Notes under the pieces: model-generated
Told to the model about the DNA's origin: nothing
Seen by the model: only the letters and a program-made list of their open reading frames with translations
The model's database searches: none
Made by a program: the position numbers and the translations under genes
Source of the DNA: VRUE01 sp963697805
GTDB taxonomy: Bacteria; Actinomycetota; Thermoleophilia; Solirubrobacterales; 70-9
Direction: 5' to 3'
Assembly: GCA_963697805.1 (NCBI GenBank)
Contig: CAVOPB010000004.1
Span: 62,001-126,000, forward strand
DNA length: 64,000 nt
Part shown: one piece after another, positions 34,787-42,970 of the stretch
How the letters are laid out: the number at the start of each line of letters is the position of its first letter
How positions within the stretch are numbered: the stretch's first letter is position 1

Positions 34787-35326
34787 ATGACGATCCGCAG
34801 TGCCGACCCCGCCCGCGACGCCGCCGCCTGCGCGGCGATCTACACGCCGCACGTCGAGGCCTCGGCGACCTCGTTCGAGGCCGAGCCGCCGACCGTGGAG
34901 CAGTTCGCGGCGCGGATCGAGCGGACCGGCGCGACCCATCCGTGGCTGGTCGCCGAGAGCGACGGCGAGGTTGTCGGCTTCGCCTACGCCTGCGAGCACC
35001 GAACCCGGGCCGCCTACCGCTGGGCGGCCGACGTCTCGATCTACCTCGCCGAGGCCAGTCGCGGCCAGGGGCTTGCTCGGAGGCTCTACGAGGAGCTGTT
35101 CGATCGCTTACGGACCCAGCGGTTCAGGGTCGCCTGCGCCGGGGTGACGCTGCCGAACGATGCGAGCGTCGGGCTCCACGAGAGCCTCGGTTTCGTCCCG
35201 GTCGGCGTCTACCGCCGGATCGGTTGGAAGGCCGGCGCCTGGCACGACGTCGGCTGGTGGCAGCTCGATCTGAGCCCCGACGCGGAGGACCCACCCGGAG
35301 AGCCGCTCGCGCCCGGGTACCATTGA
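34787..35326 (+). CDS. GNAT N-acetyltransferase (phosphinothricin-acetyltransferase-like)
   Basis: This is a 179-residue acetyltransferase starting at ATG 34787. It has 'RSADPARDAAACAAIYTPHV' at the start, the acetyl-CoA site 'EASRGQGLARRLYEEL' (R/Q-x-x-G-x-G/A), and the Pat-like ending 'LHESLGFVPVGVYRRIGWKA' with 'WHDVGWWQ'. Pat-like GNATs acetylate amino-acid analogues such as phosphinothricin or methionine sulfone; which one is not certain. It is 3 bp before the MIP18 gene, so probably in one operon. Confidence 0.9.
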   Translation: MTIRSADPARDAAACAAIYTPHVEASATSFEAEPPTVEQFAARIERTGATHPWLVAESDGEVVGFAYACEHRTRAAYRWAADVSIYLAEASRGQGLARRLYEELFDRLRTQRFRVACAGVTLPNDASVGLHESLGFVPVGVYRRIGWKAGAWHDVGWWQLDLSPDAEDPPGEPLAPGYH

Positions 35327-35329
35327 ACG

Positions 35330-35656
35330 ATGTCCGACAACCAGACAGACCAGACGGAAAAGCTGACGGAGGACGATATCTTCGAGGCCCTCGAGGAGGT
35401 CATCGACCCCGAGTTGGGCCTCGACTTCGTCTCGCTCGGCCTCGTCTACGACGTCGACATCGAGGGCGAGGAGGTCTACGTCACCTTCACCCTGACGACG
35501 CCCGCCTGCCCGATCGGCCCCCAGGTCTCCGAACAGATGAAGGAGTTCGTCGGCGACCTCCCCGGCGTCTCCGCCGTCCACCCGAAGATGGTCTTTGACC
35601 CACCATGGTCCCCGGAAATGATGTCCGAGGACGCCAAGTTCGCGCTCGGGTTCTAG
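35330..35656 (+). CDS. MIP18/DUF59 metal-sulfur cluster assembly protein, carrying the integration site
   Basis: This is a 108-residue DUF59 (SufT/PaaD-like) protein that helps mature Fe-S proteins. It has the family core 'DIFEALEEVIDPELGLDFVS', 'LGLVYDV' and 'TTPACPIGPQV', with the conserved Cys at residue 60. The last 44 bases, which encode the C-terminal 'EMMSEDAKFALGF', occur again at 51129-51172. The gene is therefore the target of the integrated element, and its reading frame was kept intact by the element's own copy of the end. Confidence 0.9.
   Translation: MSDNQTDQTEKLTEDDIFEALEEVIDPELGLDFVSLGLVYDVDIEGEEVYVTFTLTTPACPIGPQVSEQMKEFVGDLPGVSAVHPKMVFDPPWSPEMMSEDAKFALGF
35613..35656 (+). 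other. att repeat, left copy
   Basis: This is the left copy of the 44-bp repeat, within the coding end of the MIP18 gene and ending with its stop codon. It differs from the right copy only at 35647 (C here, G at 51163). Confidence 0.85.
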
Positions 35657-35670
35657 GCAGGGACTGCGGG

Positions 35671-35729
35671 GTCATAGGGGGTCATAGGGGGTCAGTCACG
35701 ACCCCTTCCCGTACCCAAGCCGTACCCAC
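35671..35729. repeat. Putative integrase arm sites, left end
   Basis: A 10-bp unit GTCATAGGGG is repeated at 35671 and 35681, followed by GGGGTC-AGTCAC-GACCCC (inverted). Then CCGTACCCA appears twice, at 35709 and 35720, 11 bp apart. The second motif pair recurs inside the right end of the element, at a similar distance from the att repeat, as expected of arm-type sites. Confidence 0.5.
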
Positions 35730-35874
35730 AGGAGCCGGGGTGAGCCGGGGAGCCGGGTCAGCTATGGTCCCCCTTCGTTCACTCGCCCGCGGGATGCGGG
35801 CCGGACCATTCCCAAACGGAAGGCTCGGCCCTGTCCCTTCAGATTTGGCCGGTGCCTGAAAGCGAGGTATCAGG

Positions 35875-36114
35875 ATGAGTGAGCCACCAAAAGACCCCTT
35901 TGTGCGCGACGACCCCCGGCTCCAAGTGCTTGACGAGGGCCGCAGGCTGTTCGAGGCACTCGTCGATGAATACGCGGCCGACTGGCGAAACGACTGCTTC
36001 AAGGCGATTAACTCGCTGAGCAAGGAAGACCTCCGAATGATCGTTTACGAGCGCGTCAGTGCAGAGGGCCAATTGCGGTACTTCCAGCAGTTGCGGGAGA
36101 AATCGGGCGGTTAG
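35875..36114 (+). CDS. Hypothetical small protein
   Basis: This is a 79-residue acidic, helical protein ('VLDEGRRLFEALVDEYAADW') with no recognised family. ATG 35875 has only a weak Shine-Dalgarno. It is the first gene inside the element. It converges with a possible 54-residue ORF on the other strand, overlapping by 4 bp. Confidence 0.55.
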   Translation: MSEPPKDPFVRDDPRLQVLDEGRRLFEALVDEYAADWRNDCFKAINSLSKEDLRMIVYERVSAEGQLRYFQQLREKSGG

Positions 36115-36275
36115 GCCGGGTCAGCCGGAGCGCTGCCGCTGCGCCGGTAGAGGCCCGCATCGCTCAGGGCCTCGCAGACCTGCGGCCCGATCCGCGGCGG
36201 CGGCTGCGAGGCGAAGCTGATCCCGTCTATCGAGATGATCCCGTGTCCCCTCGCCCCGTCGCTGGGCGTGCGCAC
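36111..36275 (-). CDS. Possible small protein (54 aa)
   Basis: This minus-strand ORF runs from GTG 36275 to TAA at 36111. Its stop overlaps the stop of the plus-strand gene. The middle, 'GIISIDGISFASQPPPRIG', looks coding rather than random, and GGTGG precedes the GTG. It may be the only gene in this 190-bp gap. There is no homology call. Confidence 0.3.
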   Translation of the reverse strand: MRTPSDGARGHGIISIDGISFASQPPPRIGPQVCEALSDAGLYRRSGSAPADPA

Positions 36276-36303
36276 TCACCGCCACCCTGGGTGAAGCCTT
36301 TCC

Positions 36304-39066
36304 TCACCGTGCGCTCCAGACCCAGCCTGGCAGGGCTTCCAGCCGCTGGCGCCGCTCCTTCGAGAGTTTGCCACGGCCTCGTCGAATCCGCTGTTCGCTC
36401 ACCCACTGGCCCAGCCTGAATCCGTCCTCGTCCCTGTGGTCCTTCGGCACCCGACTGTGACCCTCGCGCTCGCCGAACGACCGGAGTCGAGCGAAGGCCT
36501 CCTCCCAGGCTGCCCTTCTCGCGTCCCACGCCCAGCCCGGCAGGGCTTCGAGGCGCCGTTGTCGGTCCTCGGAGAGTTGGCCGCGCACCCGACTTGTCCG
36601 CTGATGGTTTACCCACCGACCCAGCCAGAACTCATCTTCGTCGCGGTACCTACCTGGCACCCGGCTGTGGCCTTCGCGCTGGGCGAACTGCAGGAGTCTG
36701 GTGTAGCCGTCATTCCAGGCCGCCTCGTTCGCGTCCCAGACCCAATCCGGCAGGGCTTCGAGGCGCCGTTGTCGCTCTTCGGAGAGTTCACCACGACGCT
36801 GCCGTTGACGTTCGACCCACCCACCCAGCCTGAATCCGTCCTCGTCGCGATAGTCCCCTGGGACTCGGCTGAGGCCCTCGCGCTCGACGAACTTCAACAG
36901 GCGGGTGTAGGTGTCCTCCCAGGCGGCCTCGTACGGGTGCCATGCCCAGCCCGGCAGGGCCTCAAGACGCTGCGCTCGCCTTTTCGGTAGCTCACCGCGC
37001 CGGTGAAACCCCCTTTGGTTGTCCACCCAAATGCCAAGCGGATAACCATCAACCCGGTAGTCCCTTGGGACCCGGATGTGGCCTTCGCGCTCCGCGTATC
37101 GCTGCAGGCGGGCGTAGCCGTCTTCCCAGTCGGCTTGGTGCGGATCCCAGAGCCAGCCCGGAAGGGCTTCGAGGCGCCGCCACCGCTCCTTGGAAAGCTG
37201 ACCGCGACGACTCCGCTGATGGCGCACCCATTGACCCAGCCTGAATCCCTCATCGTCTCGGTAGCTGTCCGGTACCCGGCTGTGGCCTTCGTGCTTGACG
37301 AACGATCGCACTCGGATGTAGGCCTCTTCCCATGCAGCCTCGTCCGTGTCCCACACCCACCTCGGGAGGGCTTCGAGTCGTTGCCGCCGCTCCTCGGAGA
37401 GTTGGCGGCGGCCTCGATTGCTCCGCTGAGCGACGACCCAGCGGCCCAGTTTGAACCCGTCCCCCTCGCGGTAGCCGCTTGGCACCCGGCTGTGACCCTC
37501 ACGCTCAACGAAGCTGAGCAGACGCCCATAGGCGAACTCCCATGAGGCCGTGGTCTGCTCGACCAAGCGTGCGTTGAAGGCCCGGACGAAATCCGCGCCG
37601 ACCCACCCCGCCGGAACGTCCAGCTTGATCTTGCCGGGTCGCCGTGGCGATAGGCGTCGCTCACCGAGGCGACGGCGAAGTTCGTCCAACTCCTCGCCCA
37701 GCGCCTCGTCGTGCGCCCTCAGCGCCTTCAGCACGTCCCAGACGTGTTTGAACTGCGATTCGTCGAGCGCCTCCTCGGGGTCCTCGTCGCCGGAGAGGAA
37801 CACAGGCAGCACGATGGTCCCCACCTTCTTCTCCGGGGCTTTGCGGATCGCCCGGCCGAGCGCCTGGACGATGTCAATGGTCGAGCGGCGTGGGTCGATG
37901 AAGGCGACGCCGTCGATGCTCGGCACGTCCACACCCTCGCCGAGGCAGCGGGCGTTGCTGAGGAGGCCACGCACCCCCGGGGCGAGATTGCGGAAGCGCA
38001 GCAGCAGTCGGTCACGATGGCCGCTGGTCATCGCGCCTGAGACGTGATCGCTCCACATGCCCCCGCTGGGCCGTGCCTGCGGGGGCATCCAGGCGATCAC
38101 CTCGGGCATATCGGCGCTGAACTCCTGTGCCGCCTTGACGCGGCCATGAAAGGTGATCACCCGGTGCAGGTCGTAGCGGCGGATCGTCTTGGCGAGGGCG
38201 ATCTGCCCGGCCAGGGTGCGGGAGTCGGTGATCGTCTCGCCGTCGGTGGTGACGAACTCCCCCCGCTCGGCGTAGGTGCGGTAAGTCTCGTCGTCCACGC
38301 CGACCACGACCACCTGGTAGTCGGAGAGCAGGTCCCGCTCGATGGCCTCGCCGAAGCTGAGGTGATGAAGGACCGGGCCGAAGACGGCCTCATCGTCCAT
38401 CGAGGCGACCTCCACGTCGATCTGCCCGGCTTCACGGCGAAGGCGGGGGGTGTAGAGCCGCGGGGTGGCGGTCATGTACAGCCGCCGCCTGCTCTTGATC
38501 TTCTCCGGGTCAAGGATGGTGGTGAACTCGGAGCCGACCCGCCCGGCGCAGCGGTGGGCCTCATCGGCAACGGCGAGGTCGAACTGCGGCGTCCTTCGTC
38601 CCGCATAGGCGGCGGCGATCTGGGGTGAGGACTGGTAGGTGGCGAAGACAACCCGCCTTTGGCCACGGCGGCGCAGGAACGCGGCAATCAGATCGGCGTC
38701 GGTCGTTACAGGCAGTCCCAACTCAGCCGTGTGCTGGACGAACTCATCCTGCCCCGCCACGGTCTCGTCGGAACAGACGGCGAGGTAGTCGAAGGGGTGG
38801 GTCGCATTGGCGCTCCACTCGCGCAGAGTCTGGGCCAAGAGCGAGAGCGAGGGCACCAGGATCAGGGTGCGCTCACTTCCCAGCCGCTCGGCGATCCACA
38901 TCGCCGCCAGGGTCTTGCCGGTGCCGCAGGCCATCAGCAACTGGCCGCGATCCGTCGAGCCAAAGCCCTTGACCGTGTCCCTGATCGCCTCCCTGACGTG
39001 CTGAAATGGTTTCTTTCTCGCCGGGCGACGCGGTCGCAGAACATCCGGTGAATCGGGCCAGGCCAC
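36304..39066 (-). CDS. DEAD/DEAH-box helicase with six helicase-associated repeats (main part of a frameshifted gene)
   Basis: This is a 920-residue SF2 helicase. It has Walker A 'QLLMACGTGKTLAAMW' (about residues 42-57), the DEAH box in 'LAVADEAHRCAGR', motif III 'YMTATPRLY' and motif VI 'IVQALGRAIRKAP'. Six C-terminal helicase-associated (HA) repeats of about 65-70 residues follow, each with 'EGHSRVPxxYRDEDGFRLG' and 'RRLEALPGW'. The frame is open beyond the nominal GTG at 39066 ('EPVGYLLRSQLELAPVAWPD') and joins the nuclease ORF after a one-base shift near 39130-39142. The original protein was therefore about 1050 residues: nuclease, helicase, HA repeats. Such proteins are typical of actinobacterial mobile elements and are candidates for DNA restriction. 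Confidence 0.85.
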   Translation of the reverse strand: MAWPDSPDVLRPRRPARKKPFQHVREAIRDTVKGFGSTDRGQLLMACGTGKTLAAMWIAERLGSERTLILVPSLSLLAQTLREWSANATHPFDYLAVCSDETVAGQDEFVQHTAELGLPVTTDADLIAAFLRRRGQRRVVFATYQSSPQIAAAYAGRRTPQFDLAVADEAHRCAGRVGSEFTTILDPEKIKSRRRLYMTATPRLYTPRLRREAGQIDVEVASMDDEAVFGPVLHHLSFGEAIERDLLSDYQVVVVGVDDETYRTYAERGEFVTTDGETITDSRTLAGQIALAKTIRRYDLHRVITFHGRVKAAQEFSADMPEVIAWMPPQARPSGGMWSDHVSGAMTSGHRDRLLLRFRNLAPGVRGLLSNARCLGEGVDVPSIDGVAFIDPRRSTIDIVQALGRAIRKAPEKKVGTIVLPVFLSGDEDPEEALDESQFKHVWDVLKALRAHDEALGEELDELRRRLGERRLSPRRPGKIKLDVPAGWVGADFVRAFNARLVEQTTASWEFAYGRLLSFVEREGHSRVPSGYREGDGFKLGRWVVAQRSNRGRRQLSEERRQRLEALPRWVWDTDEAAWEEAYIRVRSFVKHEGHSRVPDSYRDDEGFRLGQWVRHQRSRRGQLSKERWRRLEALPGWLWDPHQADWEDGYARLQRYAEREGHIRVPRDYRVDGYPLGIWVDNQRGFHRRGELPKRRAQRLEALPGWAWHPYEAAWEDTYTRLLKFVEREGLSRVPGDYRDEDGFRLGGWVERQRQRRGELSEERQRRLEALPDWVWDANEAAWNDGYTRLLQFAQREGHSRVPGRYRDEDEFWLGRWVNHQRTSRVRGQLSEDRQRRLEALPGWAWDARRAAWEEAFARLRSFGEREGHSRVPKDHRDEDGFRLGQWVSEQRIRRGRGKLSKERRQRLEALPGWVWSAR
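36307..37545 (-). repeat. Six tandem coding repeats (HA domains)
   Basis: The helicase C-terminus is encoded by six imperfect tandem units of roughly 200 bp. They are recognisable by repeats of the SRVP (once IRVP) and LEALPxW codons. Repeat number could change by recombination. It is not a CRISPR array: the units are long, contiguous and coding. Confidence 0.8.
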
Positions 39067-39482
39067 CGGGGCGAGTTCAAGCTGGGAGCGAAGCAGGTAG
39101 CCGACCGGCTCACGCTGAGATCGAGCGTCCGCCTCGCGGTCGGGCCGAGGTGATCGGTGGTCGCGATCAGCAGCCGGTAGGAGAACTGCGGGCGGCTCGA
39201 CTCGGCCAGGAAGGAGTCAACGTCGGCCTTCTTGATCGCGTAGCTGGGGTCGTACGCCTTCGCCTGGATTGCCCAGAGGTCGCCATCGTTTTCTTCCGCC
39301 ACGAGGTCGATCCCGGCGTCTGGCCCCCAGGCGTCCGGCCAGTCCGCCCACATCCAGACCTCCCGGAATCTTCCTCGGTACTCGGGCGCATTCAGCAGGA
39401 ACCAACGGCACAGGCGCTCGAATTCCCGACCTCGAACCTCCGGTCGGGGATCGAGTTGCCCCAACAGGTCAGCGAGCACCAC
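38934..39482 (-). pseudogene. N-terminal restriction-endonuclease domain of the helicase gene, split by frameshift
   Basis: Starting at GTG 39482 (AGGGG upstream), this encodes an Mrr/PD-(D/E)xK-like domain. It has 'RGREFERLCRWFLLNAP' followed by 'GIDLVAEENDGDLWAIQAK' (Asp at residue 59, Q-x-K at 73-75) and 'YRLLIATTDHLGP', the common opening of this helicase family. The frame then runs out of phase near 39130-39142. The remaining part to 38934 is out-of-frame residue. It belongs with the ORF at 36304-39066 as one broken gene. Confidence 0.7.
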
Positions 39483-39609
39483 ACATTTCCCCTGAGTCCG
39501 AATGATCGCCAGCCTATGTCTACATCCGGGCTTGCGAGAGGCCCGGGCAAGCCCCGGATCGCTGATCACGCCTCATCGAGTGTGGAGACACCAAATATGG
39601 TCCCGCCCG

Positions 39610-40275
39610 ATGGCAGAGAAGGTAGGCCCAGAGGATCAAGACCCGCAGGATGTACGCATCTATGTTGACGGGGCCGTAGCCAAGCTGGAGCAGCCCGCCC
39701 GCCCTGACACCTATCGCCCAATCTCCGATCCTCTCTGGATATGGGGAGCCATCGCTGGACCACCGCGCCTGGAGGAGTGGAGGCTGTTCTGGTCAGCGGC
39801 GCGGAGGCTCGACACCGGGCACCTGCAAATCGAACGCGTACGCCAGGCTCTCAACGATGCACCGGCCTCAGACAGCCCCGCAGGAAGGCAGGCGATTCAC
39901 GAAGTCATCGGCGACGCTGAGATGGCGGTCTGGGCGATCGACAGGGCGGTCAGGATCGCGTTGAGCCTGGGCGAGTCGTACGGGGTCGAAACGCCCTTTC
40001 CGGAATTCGTACGCCAAAAGCGGCCCCTCCTGACAAGTCTCCGCAATCATTACTCGCATATCGACGAACGCGCCCTCGGCCTCGTCAGAGGGAAGCCCGA
40101 CCCGACCGCTGAGCAGGCGTTCGAGTATGAGGCCCTGGTGGCGAGGCGCATCCTCACCAATGGGAACGACTCGCTCGACATCGATGAGGAGACGACGAAC
40201 CTCTGCATCGCCACCCGCGATTACCTCGTCGCCGCTTGGATCGCGGTTGTTGAACGGGCGAAGGCGAAAGGCTGA
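39610..40275 (+). CDS. HEPN-like protein, divergent from the nuclease-helicase
   Basis: This is a 221-residue soluble helical protein (ATG 39610). A candidate HEPN catalytic motif R-x4-H is at R145-H150 ('SLRNHYSHIDERALG'), placed after a long helix as in HEPN nucleases. The rest ('DTYRPISDPLWIWGAIAGP', 'AEMAVWAIDRAV') I do not recognise. It diverges from the nuclease gene across 127 bp, so the two may share a control region. An RNase role in defence is inference. Confidence 0.5.
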   Translation: MAEKVGPEDQDPQDVRIYVDGAVAKLEQPARPDTYRPISDPLWIWGAIAGPPRLEEWRLFWSAARRLDTGHLQIERVRQALNDAPASDSPAGRQAIHEVIGDAEMAVWAIDRAVRIALSLGESYGVETPFPEFVRQKRPLLTSLRNHYSHIDERALGLVRGKPDPTAEQAFEYEALVARRILTNGNDSLDIDEETTNLCIATRDYLVAAWIAVVERAKAKG

Positions 40276-40563
40276 GTGCTTTCTCGATAAGGGTGGCGGC
40301 GATAGCGCCGGTCGCGGCGGGTTCTCCAAGGCATTTCCGCAACCGACTGGTTGCGTAAGAACTGACCCCCGGCAACTGGTCTCCGGACCCAAACCGCGGG
40401 TCACGGTCGGGCTAATCGCCCTTGGCTGCGGCTCGGATGCTGCGTGAGCCGGTGGTCCGATCAGAACGTGCTGTCAGACGAGGAGTTCGAACGAGAGAAG
40501 GCAAAGCTGCTCGGTTCCGCCTGAACGCGAACGGGGTCCCTATTCGGTCGCTGTGGAACCTGC
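40276..40563. other. 288-bp gap with a SHOCT-domain remnant
   Basis: Apart from the 23-codon remnant listed separately, I see no gene. The stretch has no strong hairpin with a T-run and no tRNA. It lies between the HEPN-like gene and the ClC gene, converging from both sides. Confidence 0.4.
40453..40524 (+). pseudogene. 3' remnant of a SHOCT-domain gene
   Basis: In one frame the DNA encodes W-SDQNVLSDEEFEREKAKLL and then a stop at 40522-40524. This is the usual ending of SHOCT-domain (short C-terminal domain) proteins. Nothing upstream provides a start or the rest of the domain, so only the tail of the gene survives. Confidence 0.55.
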
Positions 40564-41925
40564 CTACGTCGGCGCTCCGGGCGCAGACTGATCGGTTGGT
40601 TTCGGCGAAACGATGTTGATCGTGATGTAGGCGACGACTGCCGCGACGACGACAAGCGGTGCCGAGCCGGTACCCGCCGATTGCGCCGTGATCACGCCGG
40701 TGAGAATCACAGCTGTGAGGGGCAACCGCAGCACCGCCGCAACGCCCGCCGCGATCCCGACCGAGACCGCTGGAGTCAGCTCCACCCCCGACAGATGCGC
40801 AGCCATCAATCCCGCAGCGGCTCCGAGGAACATCGCGGGGAAGGTCGGGCCGCCGCGGAACCCCGCCAAGGAGATGCTCCAGGCGACACCCTTGAAGAGG
40901 ATCAGCAGAGCCAGCGCCGAGAGCGACCACTGATCCGCATGGGTGACGAGATTGGGAAGCGCCGTCTCGCCTGAGAAGAGGACCTGGTTAACCCCTTTGT
41001 CGGTGATTTCTGAGAAGGCGATCGCCGCTGCCGCCACCGCGAGGCCCGCCATGGGTAGGAGCAGGAAGGGTCGACGGGTGACGATTGGCACCACCCTCTT
41101 TGCCAGGCTGAAGATCACAAAAGCGCCGAACGCGACGGCGATCGCCAGGGCGATCGTCCAGACGATGTCGCCGAAGTTCGGGCGGACGAACTCGGGCAGC
41201 GTCAGGGGGCTAAGGGCGAAGTCGCTGCTGCTGAGGCCGGTCCACGACTCCATGCCGATCGAAACCAGCGAGCCGATTCCCGCCGCGAGCAGGCCAGGTA
41301 GCAGGATCAGCGGCACTTTGGGTCCGCCCAATCCGCTCGCCTCGATGATGATCACCGCCGCGATGACCGGCGACCCGAAAAGGAAGGACATCGCGGCGAA
41401 CATTCCGGCGCTGCCGAGGACGAGGCCCACCGCCGGTGGGACGTCCCTGCGCCCCAGCCGGACAGCAAGCAGGCCCACCCCCCCACACAGCGCGATCAGC
41501 GGAGCCTCCGGTCCCAGCACCAGCCCGAGTCCGATCGACGCCAGGGCTGCAAGCAGCACGCTCGGCAGCGCCTCCAGCGGGATCATGCCTGGCGAGATGC
41601 CGTCTGCGGGAAGGTGACCACCATCGCCAGGAAGGCGGACGAGCGCGAAAGCGACGACCAGACCGGCGATTGCCAGAACCGGAAGCGACCACCACTTCGG
41701 AGCGTGGTCGTATCCGAGGTGTTCCGGAAGTTCTGAGAATACGTATTGCGGGATGTAGTGGGTCGCCTCCAGGAAGGACCAGGCCACAAGCGAGGCGATG
41801 ACGCCGATCACCGCGGAGAGCAGGAGCAGAATCACGAACCTCCGACTGCGGATGATCGCCATTGGATTTTCGGCGTCTTCCGCGGCTGCCCGTTCAGTGG
41901 GTGGTTTCTGCTCGGCCTCGGGCAT
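40564..41925 (-). CDS. ClC family chloride channel/antiporter
   Basis: This is a 453-residue membrane protein with about ten hydrophobic helices, two halves facing opposite ways. It has the ClC gating segment 'LGLVLGPEAPLIALCGGVG' (GxEAP form) and 'LAGFRGGPTFPAMFLG', plus 'FLFGSPVIAAVII'. It has no CBS domains. ClC proteins move chloride, or exchange it for protons. It is a cargo gene in the island, with no obvious partner. Confidence 0.88.
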   Translation of the reverse strand: MPEAEQKPPTERAAAEDAENPMAIIRSRRFVILLLLSAVIGVIASLVAWSFLEATHYIPQYVFSELPEHLGYDHAPKWWSLPVLAIAGLVVAFALVRLPGDGGHLPADGISPGMIPLEALPSVLLAALASIGLGLVLGPEAPLIALCGGVGLLAVRLGRRDVPPAVGLVLGSAGMFAAMSFLFGSPVIAAVIIIEASGLGGPKVPLILLPGLLAAGIGSLVSIGMESWTGLSSSDFALSPLTLPEFVRPNFGDIVWTIALAIAVAFGAFVIFSLAKRVVPIVTRRPFLLLPMAGLAVAAAAIAFSEITDKGVNQVLFSGETALPNLVTHADQWSLSALALLILFKGVAWSISLAGFRGGPTFPAMFLGAAAGLMAAHLSGVELTPAVSVGIAAGVAAVLRLPLTAVILTGVITAQSAGTGSAPLVVVAAVVAYITINIVSPKPTDQSAPGAPT

Positions 41926-42242
41926 CGGTTAGAACCACGATCCTCCGTCACCGGCCGGTAATCCGCAACAAGGAGTTGGTTTCAGTTTGCTCGCCACGCC
42001 GTCGCCCCCCTCGGCGAGAGCACATCCGGCGTCCCGGCTCCGACGGAGTCCTCTACGTCCTCGCATTCAACGTGATCATGCTGGCCCTGCTGGAGGTCCT
42101 CCTGCCTCGGCAAGGAGGCGGCTGCGCGGCTGGACACAGCCGGGATTGAGTACCGCTCTGACAATAAGTAGGCCGCTTTAGCCTATGTCGTGCGCTAAAG
42201 TTGTTCCGCTTTTCTTCAAAAGCGGTACTAAACGAGGGACGT
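41926..42242. other. 317-bp gap: possible relic of a small membrane gene and the integrase promoter
   Basis: A plus-strand frame here encodes the hydrophobic 'SDGVLYVLAFNVIMLALLEV' near 42048-42107, without a credible start. It could be a relic of a membrane protein. The last 70 bp are AT-rich and contain inverted GCGCTAAA/GCTTTAGC-like elements, probably the promoter of the second integrase. I see no more. Confidence 0.3.
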
Positions 42243-42923
42243 ATGCCCCGACGACTGCCCCGCACAATCACCGAGGCCGAGTTCCGGCGGCTCGTAGACC
42301 AGACCGGCCCATCCCGGAGCGGCAAGCGCAATCGAGCGATGCTCTGGGCGATGTACGGCTGCGGTCTACGGGTCGGCGAGGTCGTCGGCCTCTCCCCCCG
42401 CGACATCAACCGGCAGGCCAAGGGCGGACCATCGCTGCGCGTGCGACATGGCAAGGGGGCGAAGGATCGGGCCAACCTCCCCATCCCACGTGCCGCCTGG
42501 GATGCGTTCGAGGCGTGGGCCGCCGTCCGCCCCCCCTCCCAATTCTTCTTCTCGACGCTCGACGGCAAGGCGCTGTCCGACCGCTACGTGCGTGCCGTGG
42601 TCTCCCGCCTGGCCGAGCGGGCCGAGGTCTACAAGCTGGACGATGACAACCGGGAGCGACCGATCAACCCCCACATCCTGCGCCACTCCTTCGCCACTCG
42701 CCTGCTTGAGCGCGGTGTCGACGTACGCCAGGTCCAACTCGCCCTGGGCCATGCCGATCTGACCACGACCCAGGTCTACCTCCACGTCGAGGATGCGAAG
42801 CTGCGCGACGCCATTCGGGCCGCCTTCGATGCCCCCGACGCTGACGATGAGGACAACGAGATGGCGACCATGGTGCGAGCAATCGTCCGCGAGGAGTTGG
42901 CGAAGATGACGAGCAGGGGCTGA
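42243..42923 (+). CDS. Short tyrosine recombinase (catalytic domain only)
   Basis: This is a 226-residue site-specific recombinase starting at ATG 42243 behind GAGGGA. Catalytic residues are all present: R43 ('CGLRVGE'), H144 and R147 in 'HILRHSF', H170 ('LGHADLTTT') and Y179. The N-terminal core-binding (SAM-like) domain of usual Xer/phage integrases is lacking. It could be a short XerD/XerA-like enzyme, or a truncated relic of a second element. A tRNA 3'-end-like fragment lies 2.3 kb away. Confidence 0.85.
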   Translation: MPRRLPRTITEAEFRRLVDQTGPSRSGKRNRAMLWAMYGCGLRVGEVVGLSPRDINRQAKGGPSLRVRHGKGAKDRANLPIPRAAWDAFEAWAAVRPPSQFFFSTLDGKALSDRYVRAVVSRLAERAEVYKLDDDNRERPINPHILRHSFATRLLERGVDVRQVQLALGHADLTTTQVYLHVEDAKLRDAIRAAFDAPDADDEDNEMATMVRAIVREELAKMTSRG

Positions 42924-42970
42924 CTTCTCCCCGACTCGACCCGCCGTCACCGCGTACCTCTCCCCAAGCG

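Noticed and set aside
36307..37545. Tandem repeat that could be mistaken for a CRISPR array
   Set aside because: Units are about 200 bp, contiguous, and code for HA domains in frame; no spacers or cas genes.
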